Shown in pieces: positions 1-11,400 of a DNA stretch of 64,000 bases. Made by a program: the position numbers and the translations under genes. Under the pieces are notes generated by a model that had not been told where the DNA came from, ran no database searches, and saw only the letters and a list, made by a program, of their open reading frames with translations. The DNA comes from Kudoa neothunni (lineage: Eukaryota; Cnidaria). Position 1 is the first letter of the stretch. The number at the start of each line of letters is the position of its first letter. The stretch spans positions 620,001 to 684,000 of the forward strand of contig OZ199839.1 in assembly GCA_964304625.1 (NCBI GenBank), written 5' to 3'.

Positions 1-1947
1 TCTTATTCAGATTAAAACCATTAAATTCAAAAATATTACTCAACTCAAATAAAAAAATTATGACTTAATCAGTGATATACGTGTGTATTTACCTCGAAAA
101 TATACAGTAATGATTAACAGTCATCGGGTTTTCTCGAAGGATCACTCCCGTTTAGAGATAACCGTACTTTTCTTTGGATTTTGAATAATTTTTTTAATGA
201 GCTGCTTTCAAATTAATAAGAATTTAAAAGTAATATCGGACTGTTAGAACAGACCATTGGATGTTTATTTACTAACAGAATAATACCTAATGTGATTCGA
301 CTATTTTTTTATCAACAACACTCTTTCATCCAGATTTTAAAACTACCTGTAACATGGAATGAATCATATTTCCATACACTTTACATACTCTGCTGAATCG
401 ATTTTAGCCTAAGAATAATCTAATATTTATTTACATAATAACTTCCAAATCTGAAGTTAGAAAATTATTAGGTGTTTGGATGCTCTAATTTTACTTAAAA
501 AATTATTTAATCATGTCTTGAAAATTATTAAAATTGGTTTATCATATTTAAATCAGAAAATTCGAGTTTACTTTAAAATGGACAAAACATGTTAAACAAT
601 AAATATAATTTCGGTCTCATCCAATTAACATTACAAAAAAGAAATCGAAAAGCAACTGGAATTCCAACAAATATGATTGTCTTTAAAACGTTTGGAACAA
701 AAATTACACTATTTAAAAACTATACGCATATCGTAAATCTTTTTATAATGCGTATAGTCCCGCCAAATCATTTCTTAATGGCAACTACTTGAAATCTCAA
801 ATTATATCTAAAATAATGATAAACTTCACGCTTAAAAATATATTTAATGTTTTAGGAATACGAATAAATATATTAAAAAATAAAGAAACACCACAAATTT
901 CAGAGGCTTTGTAACATCAACCTCTCTATTAAATATCGTGCTAGTGGTTTCATGTCGTAAAATTTCCCCTAACGACATACTTATCAATTTTAGAACAGTC
1001 TATACCTTAACCCTTTGAACCCCAATGATGTCAAATGTCAACATTTTAATTTTGTGAGTGTTTTAACGATTTTCTTACATTTTTTAAATATGTATTTATT
1101 ATAATAATATAGTTAATGTTTATTTGATTTTATAAAAATGAACTATAAAAACTTGTACGTTTGACATCAAGAACAATACAGATGAATATCAAACTTTACG
1201 GCAAATATAAACAATGCTAAAAGTATCATGCGATTGAACATGGAATTTGGAGGTTTTAGTAAAATTAAAAAATATACACAAATACTATTAAATAAATTAA
1301 TTCTAAGAATAATGCAATGCTGAATTTCTCCTAACATTGATTACAAAAATTTACTGTGAACGAATCACGCAATCTTGTTAATACATTTACTTTAATTTCT
1401 TCGAAATAGAGGATCATCCCTATACCCTCGAAATTTCGACGGTTTGGAGAATTTTCGAGGCTCGAGGATCCTCGACCTTCGATTTTTTGAAGGTCTACTC
1501 GTATACTATCTTGTGTGGAAAATCCTAGCGAATTCTTTATTCTATATTGAGTCAGATTTTAATTTAAACATTGAGGAAATGGGTTCAGAAAATTCAAAAC
1601 AGATGCCTTTTTAATGTACCTGAATAAAAATAACTAATTATTCTATTAAAATTGACATTCGTTTATTTAAATGTATAAATGAATGCTCTGATTTTTGTTA
1701 TACCAACATTTTTAAAGACAATTTAGTTAAAATTCCTATCAAACGACAGGTACAATTTCGAGTATAAAACTTAAAATGCAACATAATAAAGAATATATAA
1801 TTAAATAATGGATCACAAATTTAGACGGAAAAAAAGTTTAAACCCATGGCTGTTTCAGTTTTAAGGATCCAAATTTTTTCGAATTAGATAAAAATATGTT
1901 ACTTTAAAAGACAACACAGTTACGATTTTACATGGAAATAGCGCTTG
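1..1947. other. Intergenic, no gene seen
   Basis: AT-rich DNA with no supported exon. A TTAA followed by CCCTTTGAACCCC at 1008-1023 resembles a piggyBac-type end, but no partner end was found. A cluster of TCGA-containing short palindromes lies at 1425-1500, including the perfect 12-mer CGAGGATCCTCG at 1463-1474; it could fold into a hairpin but I cannot assign it a function. Confidence 0.5.
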
Positions 1948-2440
1948 TTTTTTTTATTACAAGGTCAAACCTCTGGCGCAACTTGTTAGGTTGTGAAGTT
2001 CAGGCTGGTTAGGCCTTCCCAATTTACTCTTTAGGCACCGCAGCGTCATATTAAGGCGACTTACGTTTGTACGGTAGTGTGGGATTTTAACACACTCGTT
2101 TCGGAGTAGCCATACCCTGGACTAACCCAGAATTAGTCTGGGAAAGTATCTGAATGCGGGTGTCGATTCTACGGAAACCCCCTACTAGGTTGCATTTCGT
2201 TCCTGTACCTCGGCGTTTATGAGTTTATGAGCGCCTACCATCTATCCTTCCGCCAGGCTCCCTTCCCAGCTGCAAGCAAGGCCACGATAAGTGGTAGATC
2301 CTTGCGATTAGATTACTACAACCTTTACTTAATTTCGGATTAGGAGTACAGGAACGCCCGGACTAGGCATCGAACTAGCAACTTCATGGTATGCGATCTC
2401 GACCTAACACCACTATGCCATATTGTCCAGGCACTCTGAA
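1948..2440 (-). mobile_element. tRNA-derived SINE, about 490 bp
   Basis: This block is clearly more GC-rich than its surroundings. Read on the minus strand it opens with a tRNA-like head: an A-box TGGCATAGTGGTGTTAGG (complement of 2403-2420) and a B-box AGTTCGATGCC (complement of about 2366-2376), spaced as in a tRNA gene. It continues with a non-tRNA body of about 400 bp and ends at an A-rich tail (TAATAAAAAAAA, complement of about 1948-1959). Head, body and A-rich 3' tail are the standard layout of a tRNA-derived SINE moved by a LINE. The tRNA-like head is not a functional tRNA: no acceptor stem closes it. No clean target-site duplication was found, so it is probably old. No second copy was recognised in the window. 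Confidence 0.72.
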
Positions 2441-4080
2441 TCATCAAGTGAATACAACGGCAACTGATTTTGCACACTTTTTTTGTAAAGTGATTTAATT
2501 ATAAGTCTAACATTCCAAAAGTTTATATAAACAAATATAATCGACTTGACGATAATTTTAGCTCAAATAATTTACTATAAATGATGTAAAATATATACCC
2601 ACAATCACGTGATTTGCTGATTTTGCTTTTCTACACTTTTTCAGACAATCTGTCGATCGATGTACCATTATTCCAAGGAGAATTTGAAAGATGTCGACAA
2701 TAAATTTTAAAAACATAATAACATTAGACGAAAAATTCAAAAATAAAATACTCGGAAATTCTTGCAATAAAAACGCCTATACAGTAGCTACGATGAAACA
2801 CTTCAGCACATTAAATACAGTAACCTTAAATGACGTTCTCAGGGAAAAAGATCAAATTTTCTTACTAGTTTGGATAGTTTTAGATCATTTTCGAATATTA
2901 TTAGAATAGGAAAATGGTATATATGATATTGCAGGTAAAAATATGCCAACATCCAAAATAACTGATTTTTTCAAACAATAGAAACTAGGTAAAGTATCGC
3001 CATTCTATTTTCTATTATATAATTTCTGTTAATTTTTATTTTAACGATAAAAAGGATGTCAATTTTTTAATTTATGTCCTCAAAAGAAGGAGATTTTTTA
3101 TTATTTGCATGCGTATAAAGTGTGTATAGACAAGTTGCAACCCATTTTACACACCCTTTTTAATGGCTCAGAAAGTAATAAACAAATTCGTTTGTCTATC
3201 AAAGTGATTTTCTGATCCCGTATATGGGCAAACCAGATTAGGAAGTTTGTCAACTATTTATCCTGTTTCTAATTAAGAAAATGTTTTCCAGTTATCATGT
3301 TTATCACAATTTCAGTTCTCTAAGCCATGGGCTCACCTAATTAAGCAACGTGGCACCCCTTATATTAATGAAAAATACATGATTTTATGAAGGATAAGCA
3401 GAAAAAAAGTTAATCAATATGATGATTCATCACTAACAAAATGTAGATAACATTCACAACTAAAGTTATACATCAACAAGAAATATTAATCTGTTTTAAA
3501 TTCTACGTGATTTGTAATAGAATATATTTCGTAAAAATTAAAAATTATCTCCGTCTATTAAAGACATTCCAAAGTTAACCAAAATCTGCTTAGGGGCAGA
3601 GAACCGTGAATCCCAAGTTTAGTTTGTTTGTTAGTGAGTTATTAAAATAAATCCATTATATTACCAAAAAATTTATCCACCTGACAGAGATCAACTCAAT
3701 ACCTGCTACCGAAAATTGATAATGGAATTATGAATAGATAATAGTAATAAGAGTGATTAATATAGGACACGTCATCGGTTTTTACTTAATAGACGGATTA
3801 ATAACCATGATTTTGGGTATTTAAAATATTGATAACAGTAAAACAATAGAACCGAAACCTTATTAACGTGTTAGTGTTGGTAGCGTGGAAAAGTGACGAA
3901 GTTCAAAGCCGTAGTCGATGGCCAAACTGTCCTAGAAATTATTACCAGTATATGTCGAAAATAATTAAATAGCACTAAATGTGAACGATCGTTCATTCAC
4001 AATCGATAAATCTAACATGGAACAATTGATAAGAACAACAATGTTTGATTGATGAGGTGGCGACGAGTGATGAATCACAG
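2441..4080. other. Intergenic, no gene seen
   Basis: AT-rich DNA upstream of BiP. A 72-codon open frame at 2691-2909 has no recognisable domain and no splice or promoter support. An ACACGTCATC motif near 3767-3777 resembles a second unfolded-protein-response site but is far from the gene. Confidence 0.45.
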
Positions 4081-4088
4081 CCACGTCA
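4081..4088. promoter_or_regulatory. UPRE-like ATF6/XBP1 site upstream of BiP
   Basis: CCACGTCA, the complement of TGACGTGG, lies 64 bp before the BiP start codon. That octamer is the core of the unfolded-protein-response element bound by ATF6 and XBP1. Its position in front of the one gene that is the classic target of this pathway makes it a good candidate, although a single 8-mer could arise by chance. Confidence 0.6.
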
Positions 4089-4151
4089 TCATGCTAGAAT
4101 GTATACAACCGGAGCGCATTCGCCACCAGTCGGATTAGAACTGTCTGGGCG

Positions 4152-6173
4152 ATGAGGTGCACTTCTATGTCATTGCAAATATTTTTAATCACACTCTTCG
4201 TATTTCATAAACCAATCAACTCTCTTGATAAGCAAGAGAAAGAGGATCTCGGTTATGTGATTGGTATCGATTTGGGTACAACCTACTCTTGTGTGGGTGT
4301 GTTCCAAAGAGGTCGTGTCGAGATCTTCCAAAACGAACAAGGAAACCGTATCACACCATCCTATGTTGCATTTACTGCTGATGGATCACGTCTTATTGGT
4401 GATCCAGCTAAAAATCAACTTACATCCAATGCTGAGAACACTGTTTACGATGCGAAACGTTTGATTGGACGTAAATTTGAAGACCCCGAGGTGGTGAAAG
4501 ACAGAAAAGTGTGGCCTTTCCACGTAGTAAAATCAGGAGATAAACCATTGATTGAAATAACCGTTGGTGGTAAAGCTCAACGATTCACCCCTGAAGAGAT
4601 CAGCTCTATGGTTTTGATGAAGATGAAACAGATTGCTGAAACCAATCTGGAAGCAAATGTTACCCATGCGGTCATTACAGTGCCAGCCTATTTCAACGAC
4701 GCTCAACGTCAATCCACAAAGGATGCCGGTACAATTGCTGGACTTAATGTTATGCGTATTATCAATGAGCCAACCGCAGCTGCTATTGCTTATGGTTTCG
4801 ATAAGAAAGAAGGTGAGAAGAACATTTTGGTCTTTGATCTTGGTGGTGGCACATTCGATGTGTCTCTGTTGGTTATCGATAATGGTGTATTCGAAGTTAT
4901 AGCCACCAATGGTGACACTCATTTGGGTGGTGAAGATTTCGATAACCGAATTGTTGAATACCTACTTAGAGACATCAAAACCACACACAAAGTTGATGTG
5001 TCTAAAAAGAAGAATATTGTTCAACGTCTTCGTAGAGAGGCCGAAAAAGCCAAACGAACCCTCTCCAAACGACATCAAGCAACCATTGAGATTGATAATT
5101 TGACTGATGATGAGACTGTGAACTATGTCACCACACTCACTCGTGCCAAATTCGAAGAACTTAACATGAAGGAATTCTCACGCATCAACGAACCATTGAA
5201 GCGAGTTCTTGCTGATAGCAAGCTGAAAAAGAGTGAGATCGACGAGATCATCCTTGTCGGTGGATCTACTCGTATCCCAAAGATTCAAGATATGGTTAAG
5301 AAATTCTTCAATGGAAAAGAACTCAACCTTGGAATCAATCCCGATGAAGCTGTTGCCTATGGTGCCGCCATTCAAGCTGGTATCCTCTCAGGTGCTAATG
5401 AAACTGCTGACCTTGTCCTTGTTGATGTGGCTTCGCTGTCGAAAGGTATCGAAACCTCTGGTGGTATCATGACTGTTCTCATCCCAAGAAACACTCGTAT
5501 TCCAACCAAGAAAACTCAAGTCTTCACCACTGTCCAAGACTTCCAACAATCCGTTGATATTAACGTGTTTGAAGGTGAACGTTCTATGGTTAAAGATAAC
5601 CACAAGTTGGGTTATTTCCGATTGAACGATATCACCAAAGCTCGCAAAAATGTTCCTCAAATTGAAGTCACTTTCGAAATTAACCAAGAAGGTATTCTTC
5701 ACATCCATGCCGTGGAGAAGGGTTCTGGTGCTGCTAGAAATATCACCATCGATAACGACGAAAAGAAATTGTCTGCTGAGGAAATCGAAAAAATGATCAA
5801 AGACGCTGAGATCTATGCTGAACAGGATAGAGTTTCCAAAGACAAAGTCAAAGCTAAACTCGATATCGAACAACTGGCTCATTCCATCCAAGAAGCTGTC
5901 GCCCTTAAAGATAAATTCGAACAACATGATCTCACCGATGAAGACATTCAAAAATGTAGTGATGCTGCTTCTGAAGCTCTCAAATTTGTTGAATCCAACC
6001 CGGATGCTTCAGCTGAAGAACTCAAAGAAAAATTAACCGAACTCACTGAAGCCGTCAAGGATGTTGCCCCAAAACTCGAGGAACTTGCCAAGAAAGTCAA
6101 GGAATCCACCGATGGTGCTGCCGCTGATCAACCACCACCACCTGCCGACGATGATGCTCATGATGAGCTATAA
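4152..6173 (+). CDS. HSPA5: ER HSP70 chaperone BiP/GRP78
   Basis: Single open frame of 673 residues, no introns. A hydrophobic signal peptide (about residues 1-24) is followed by the HSP70 ATPase domain with [15 protein letters not shown] (38-52) and the phosphate-binding [15 protein letters not shown]. Next come the interdomain linker VLVDV (422-426), the beta substrate-binding domain, a helical lid and the C-terminal retrieval signal HDEL (670-673). BiP folds and holds nascent proteins in the ER lumen and restrains unfolded-protein-response sensors. The usual C/N-P-L-T-L after the linker reads A-S-L-S-K (427-431), and the tail before HDEL carries a PPPP run; otherwise family landmarks are intact. 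Codon use is less AT-biased than in its neighbours, as expected for a highly expressed gene. The start could also be Met6, which would leave a more compact signal peptide. Confidence 0.97.
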   Translation: MRCTSMSLQIFLITLFVFHKPINSLDKQEKEDLGYVIGIDLGTTYSCVGVFQRGRVEIFQNEQGNRITPSYVAFTADGSRLIGDPAKNQLTSNAENTVYDAKRLIGRKFEDPEVVKDRKVWPFHVVKSGDKPLIEITVGGKAQRFTPEEISSMVLMKMKQIAETNLEANVTHAVITVPAYFNDAQRQSTKDAGTIAGLNVMRIINEPTAAAIAYGFDKKEGEKNILVFDLGGGTFDVSLLVIDNGVFEVIATNGDTHLGGEDFDNRIVEYLLRDIKTTHKVDVSKKKNIVQRLRREAEKAKRTLSKRHQATIEIDNLTDDETVNYVTTLTRAKFEELNMKEFSRINEPLKRVLADSKLKKSEIDEIILVGGSTRIPKIQDMVKKFFNGKELNLGINPDEAVAYGAAIQAGILSGANETADLVLVDVASLSKGIETSGGIMTVLIPRNTRIPTKKTQVFTTVQDFQQSVDINVFEGERSMVKDNHKLGYFRLNDITKARKNVPQIEVTFEINQEGILHIHAVEKGSGAARNITIDNDEKKLSAEEIEKMIKDAEIYAEQDRVSKDKVKAKLDIEQLAHSIQEAVALKDKFEQHDLTDEDIQKCSDAASEALKFVESNPDASAEELKEKLTELTEAVKDVAPKLEELAKKVKESTDGAAADQPPPPADDDAHDEL

Positions 6174-6506
6174 TCTCCTAAAGTGTTGTAGGGTGATTAT
6201 TATGCATTCTTGATTGAAACAAAATTTTGGGTTTACAGTAGTGTTTTACCGCGTGAACTAGTTTATATATTATAAGGAGATGTTTTGTTTTTTCTATGTG
6301 TTTTTTTTATGCGTTTTTTGGATTCCATGGTGACGCTTGTTGCAAATACACTAACTATCCTGTTGAGCATTTAGATTTAGTTTCTTTTTTTTCCTTTTTA
6401 TTCAATTTTAGAATTAGGGGGATGGACGTATTGAAGTATGCCCTTGTTTAGGAATTAAAGGGAGGTACTTGTGACTTGCGCATATATTTTTGGAAATTAG
6501 CTACGT
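6174..6506. other. BiP 3' flank
   Basis: Probable 3' untranslated and downstream sequence of BiP. No AATAAA was identified with confidence. Confidence 0.4.
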
Positions 6507-6720
6507 CGGTGTTTCTCAACGTAGGTTCCACGCTCCACCGTTGGAGTGTGAACAAATTTTGGTGGGCATCGAAATTTTTGAACGTTTAATGAATCACATT
6601 GGTGTGGGACGGATAGTGATGAGATAATTTGGTAGTATGACGTACTTTGAGGTCAATATCGCGATTTTTAATATTGCTTATTTTTAAATGGCGGTTAATA
6701 TCATAAAAATATACAAAAAT
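6507..6720. mobile_element. hAT-type MITE fragment, left end
   Basis: Begins CGGTGTTTCTCAACGTAGG, the same terminal repeat type as the elements at 20981 and 49876. Inside, GTTTAATGAATC and ACGGATAGTGATGAGATAAT match internal sequence of those copies. No right terminal repeat was found, so the 3' limit is approximate and the copy looks truncated. Confidence 0.55.
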
Positions 6721-7072
6721 CAATGACTAATTATATAAAAGCTAATAATGATATTTAACGTCCTCTTCGTCCGAATAGAACCAAAATGGTGTGAATCTCA
6801 ATCTTTTCTCTTCCAGAATCGTGTACCGCCATGTTTGATTAAACCTATTATAATATTGATCAATTTCGTATTTATTTTCGATTCATTATCCCCATATGCA
6901 TTAAAGTCTTTCCTAATGAAGGTTAGATTACCAGGAGTTTCACGTAATGTTGTTATTGACGGAATGCAGAACTAAAAGTGTTAATTTTAAAGGTCTATCG
7001 ATAAATTAAGTTAAATCTGATAGAGCACATTCAATTTTTAATGAGAAAAGAAGTATATTAATCAATTTAAAA

Positions 7073-8882
7073 AGTCACTGGCTATTCTTACGGTAAAGAA
7101 TAGCTAAGATATAACAAAACTGATGTCACTAATGTGTAAAGCTATTTTCTATTTCCTCATTTATACAAAATTTATCAAGCTATTCTTTTATTAAAAATTT
7201 CTGATGAGTATTATTTTTTAATCATCTTTAATTTATTCAATTCACTTAAAATTCACCAATTCATAAATATACTGACGTGTAAAATATTCCTTAAATGATT
7301 AAAATGACATTTCCATGCTTCTAATAAGTTCAGAGGTTTTAATCGTGAAGCACATGCACTATGCGTTCTAGCCTACGAAAATTGCCTTTTCTAATATGTA
7401 CGAAACGTCGTTTTCAATGCTGTAAAACTGTTGATTTTAAACGGAATTTTCAAATCTATTTGTTGGATTTCATTTAAAATTGGCGTGTTTAACGCATAAT
7501 AAATTTAGAAGATAATGTTTACAGTTTCTATTTCTAGAATTTTGAGAATTGGAAATCATTTTTTATAAATTTAATGCTTAAAATTTTAAAATAATGCAAT
7601 TCCTTAGACCAAGCTTTTGTTGAAATAGCATTCGAAAAGGTTTGTTCTGCATTAACCACATTAATTTATAAATAAAAAATACTAATTTACATTGATAACG
7701 AAATGGTGAGATTAAAAAGGGGATCCATTTGATATTTTAATAGGATACTAAACAAATTGTTTGTATGTTATGAATATTAGCGCTATTTTCAGTAGAGTAT
7801 AGCGGCAACTTATGCTATCCCCGCCTGGAAGAAAACACAAATCATTCAGGTTGTCATAAGTAATCATGGTAAGAAAAGAAAATAAGGAATCAATAGTAAT
7901 ATTTCACTCTCTACCAAAATTTTAACATTAGTATATGTTTTTGTGAATCGTGCGTCTAACGGAAATAACACCTAGAGAATATTGCGTAGGGTTTCTCTTG
8001 AGGTAAGATTGCTACCAAAGTATTTTGAATTAAAAAATTTACAATTATTTATAATAATTTTTATTCCGGATAATGGATATTTAAATAACATTTGAAATTA
8101 ATTTACTACATACAAGCAATATAAATTTGAATAAACCTTAGTATCTGAAATGCCCAACTACAATCCGTTCAAAGAATTCTCAAGCGCCAAATATTAGGAG
8201 TGGTAAAATCGTGCCTATTTAGGTATTTTATGAAACCAAGATTTCTAACCATCATTGTTTGGTATAAATTTTCCATCAAAATTTAATGTATTAGAAGGTA
8301 ATAGAACAACATTATTAAAAATCCAAAGAACAAATAAAATTATGATGTACCAAAAATTAAAAATATATCTGTTATTATTCAAGTATAAATTGGTTTAAAT
8401 ATAGCCTCGTGAAATAATAAATACGTATTAGTCATTGGATGATCTGTGAGATGCAGTAGCCGTATACATATTCCAATACATTTTACGAAAGAAATATATA
8501 ATTTTAAACAGGGTTCAAAAAATTTATAACGTTTTCTTTTATTTAATCGACTATCCAGAACATCGTATCTGTTAGGTAAGCAGCGGAGAAATCGTGCGCA
8601 ACTCAAGTTCAACGAGCACGTAGAATATGTAAAAAGCATTTCCACCGCAAAATAAAAACATCATTATGTATTATTTTTAAGAATAGGTTTATATGTAGGC
8701 GGATTTAAAGAACCAACTACGATATAACGCTCGAACTCATCAATAAATTTTAATAAAAAAATAACTTGATAAATTTTGTATAAATGAGGAAATAAAAAAT
8801 AGCTTTGCACATTAATGAAATCAGTTTTGCAATATCTTAGCTATTCTAGGAGATATTCTTTACCGTAAGTACAGCCACTGCC
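7073..8882. mobile_element. DNA transposon with long terminal inverted repeats, about 1.8 kb
   Basis: The outer 107 bp at 7073-7179 are repeated in inverse orientation at 8765-8882. Both arms share CTTACGGTAAAGAATA near the tip, then AGCTAAGATAT, CAAAACTGAT, and TATTTCCTCATTTATAC running into AAATTTATCAAG. The right arm carries a short extra insertion (about 8 bp) after the tip. The interior has only one longer frame (minus strand, 8379-8645, 88 codons) with no motif I can assign, so the transposase is decayed or was never present. The target-site duplication is unclear. Long arms with a non-coding interior suggest a MITE-like or foldback element of uncertain superfamily. Confidence 0.7.
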
Positions 8883-10600
8883 AAAAATAAACATAAATTA
8901 ACTATTCATCATGTCCGATTTTATTCGCTGTAGCTGTTTTTGATTACGGTCCCTATTCTGCGTTTTACCACATAGAGTGTCTTTAATAGAATTTATATTT
9001 TATTCTTCATTAAGAATTTTGTTTGTCATTATTTCAAATGAGGCTAAATGTACTCAGCGTTCTAATCACGAGTTATTCCGGAATAATACTTAATCTTACC
9101 GAAGCAGATCGCCGAGGATTAATTATGCAGTAATTGATTGTTTTTTCAATATTACTTGGGCAGAATCTACCCATATTTTTCTCATAACTTTATAATAATT
9201 TTATAAATACATTTAAAAACAAAAATTCTGGGGTCTTTTTCCCTAAAGCCCCTTGGAAGGTGGTTGTTTTTTCATCTGTTAGAGGGTTAAACATCGCCAA
9301 AGCAAAGAAATAATGTTCTCGAAATTTAATGTTCAATATTCCAATTCTAAAATACGATTGTAATAACATGGAATTATAAAAATCGTAATTAACAAAACCA
9401 TCGTAAACTATTATTCGTTATTTTTAATTATTTCTTTTAATTTTACTTAATTATAAAAATAAATACAAAAATATGTGTCATAAGACTTCAACTATAAATT
9501 GATTGGAGTTGCTTTCTATAACTATCAAGGTATTTTAGGCCGTTTGTTCTCTATTATTATCGTGGATCTTCTTGAGAATATGTTCTCAATATCTCCCCAT
9601 ATCTTGAGGAAAATGGAGACGACGTTAGCTGTAACTGCAGTGTTGCTGAAGAAATTGTGTATCATTTACAATGGCATTCTTCCACTCAGTAAAACAGTCG
9701 ATGACGTCAACTTTTTCATCTCATTAAAGCTAATATCTAAGTTATTAGAAAACAACTTACACACTAAGAATAATCTAACATAAAAAAACGAGACTTAATC
9801 CATTGTATGTATTTCTAGATAAAGGGCGAGAGTTACATAACACTACGTATGTATAGTTCCAAAAAAACATATAGACGTCTTACGTAATTAAAATGAGAAA
9901 ACTTTTATTATATTATCAAGTAGTAAAATTAGTACACGAACAACTAGTGAAACGTCTAAGAACAAACCTGAATCATTTTCAATCATAATCGGACGAAAAG
10001 GAATTTGACACGCTAACTAGAACGCTATCTATCATATGCTTCAGTTCATCGATTCAGTCGACGATAGCTTATTGAGGTTTCCTTCAATATGATTGAACTT
10101 TCATTATCAAATAATAAAGTGTTGTACAAACTAATTATTAGTTATCAAACAAAACTTAGACGTTGTTTAATGAAGAAGATGGCATAAACGTTATGTGAGT
10201 TACTATTGAATAAAAATCGTCAAATTATAGATTTCCAAAATAATTGATGAAAATTATTACGAGATAAATAAATTTTCACAATAAAAATTTCGTTGTGTGT
10301 ATTATCCTTGTCGCAACAATAATAAAACTGGTACATGCTGCATTTGTTGTGGAGGTTTTTAAGCCGAGTTCTTTCCTCAAAAAATGTCACAAATATTCAA
10401 AATAAATCATTCTATGTATATTAATTAGGCTAAAATTTACTTTAAATAAATTTAATCTGGATTAATTTTTGTAGATGCGCTGTTTAATCCTTTAATAAAA
10501 AAGATATTGAAGTTGACTATTTCTATTCCATCTGCTAAGTTTATTGACGCTGAAACAATAAAACTCCATTTCATAGATTTATTAAAATACGATGATCATT
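8883..10600. other. Intergenic repeats, no gene supported
   Basis: AT-rich. GTTAGAGGGTTAA near 9280 looks like a piggyBac-type right end without a found partner. A 94-codon frame at 9499-9783 (+) is slightly less AT-rich than its surroundings but has no recognisable domain. Nothing else stands out. Confidence 0.4.
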
Positions 10601-10619
10601 ATTGCGTACAAGTAGTGAG

Positions 10620-10759
10620 AAAGTTGGGGGTGCCAGCTTTGGTCTCAAGTGATACGAGATCCGATCAAAATTGAAAATAATTTTTGGTAAATTTTGAGTC
10701 AGTTACACCTTATCGTATGCAAAGGGGGGTGCGAATCCAGTTTTAGTTGAGAAGCGCTG
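10620..10759. mobile_element. hAT-type MITE right end
   Basis: Ends in GTTGAGAAGCGCTG; its reverse complement, CAGCGCTTCTCAAC, is a typical hAT tip, and a G-run (GGGGGG) lies just inside as in the 49876 copy. The left tip was not found, so this is a fragment or a diverged copy. Confidence 0.4.
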
Positions 10760-11059
10760 TTCTAGACAGTAACCCACATTGTTATAATGGACCTGTCTCT
10801 TTCAAGGAGTCAGCCAAGTGTTGCATATAAACATTATTGCACAAAATGTTTAAAACAAAAATCTGTTAGGATTGGTAGTTTCTTTTAACGAGGTCATCTG
10901 AAGGTATAAAAAATTCTAAAGGGCATATTCTTATATTCGCGCAATGTATTCTCATCAAAAACTATAGTCAAATAGAAATGTTTAATCCGGTATGTTCATT
11001 CCAACTATGTTTTAAAAAATTCAAACAAAATCTGAGGAATTAGAGTAGTTACTCGGATA

Positions 11060-11400
11060 GACTGATCCTTACTTTGCAGGAGGAATTATAATGTTTGGAT
11101 GATTTTGTCAAATCAAGATAATTGGATTGTTGGTGGGATCTCGGAACGTGGAAATGTATTTAGGACGACCACCGCAGTGTGAAATGAGGAGACATTTACA
11201 GGTATTATAATTTGTTCAGTCGGGCGAAGTTCCATTATTTGGTCAGATTGTCTGAATGGATACAGAAGACTGGATGAAAATGAATATTTGCATTGTGTTG
11301 TAAACTATAGCCAAGAAATTGTGAGTAGATGCGTTGTAAAGACGAATCGTATTGAAGCCACCCTTGAAGCTCGCAAATGAAAATTATGCTGTATTCGAAT
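11060..11400 (+). pseudogene. Merlin/IS1595-type transposase fossil
   Basis: Translated pieces match the ISXO2/IS1595-like transposase of Merlin transposons. One is DNWIVGGISERGNVF (from about 11120), equivalent to the WVFGGIERG strand. The other, from about 11232, runs IIWSDCLNGYRRLDENEY, then VVNYSQEIVS and TNRIEATLEARK, equivalent to the family's I-SDCW-AY and NTIES-W-K catalytic region. The pieces lie in different frames separated by stops, so this is a dead copy. Terminal repeats were not identified. It is in the same family as the fossil at 53.5 kb but not a close copy. Confidence 0.72.

Noticed and set aside
2366-2420. Possible tRNA gene on the minus strand
   Set aside because: A and B boxes are present but no acceptor or anticodon stems fit, and the unit continues into a SINE body with an A-rich tail.
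5388-5951. 187-codon minus-strand frame
   Set aside because: Antisense shadow of the BiP coding sequence with no motif of its own.
9499-9783. 94-codon plus-strand frame as a gene
   Set aside because: Slightly less AT-rich than its flanks but no domain, no splice partners and no promoter signal; left unannotated.
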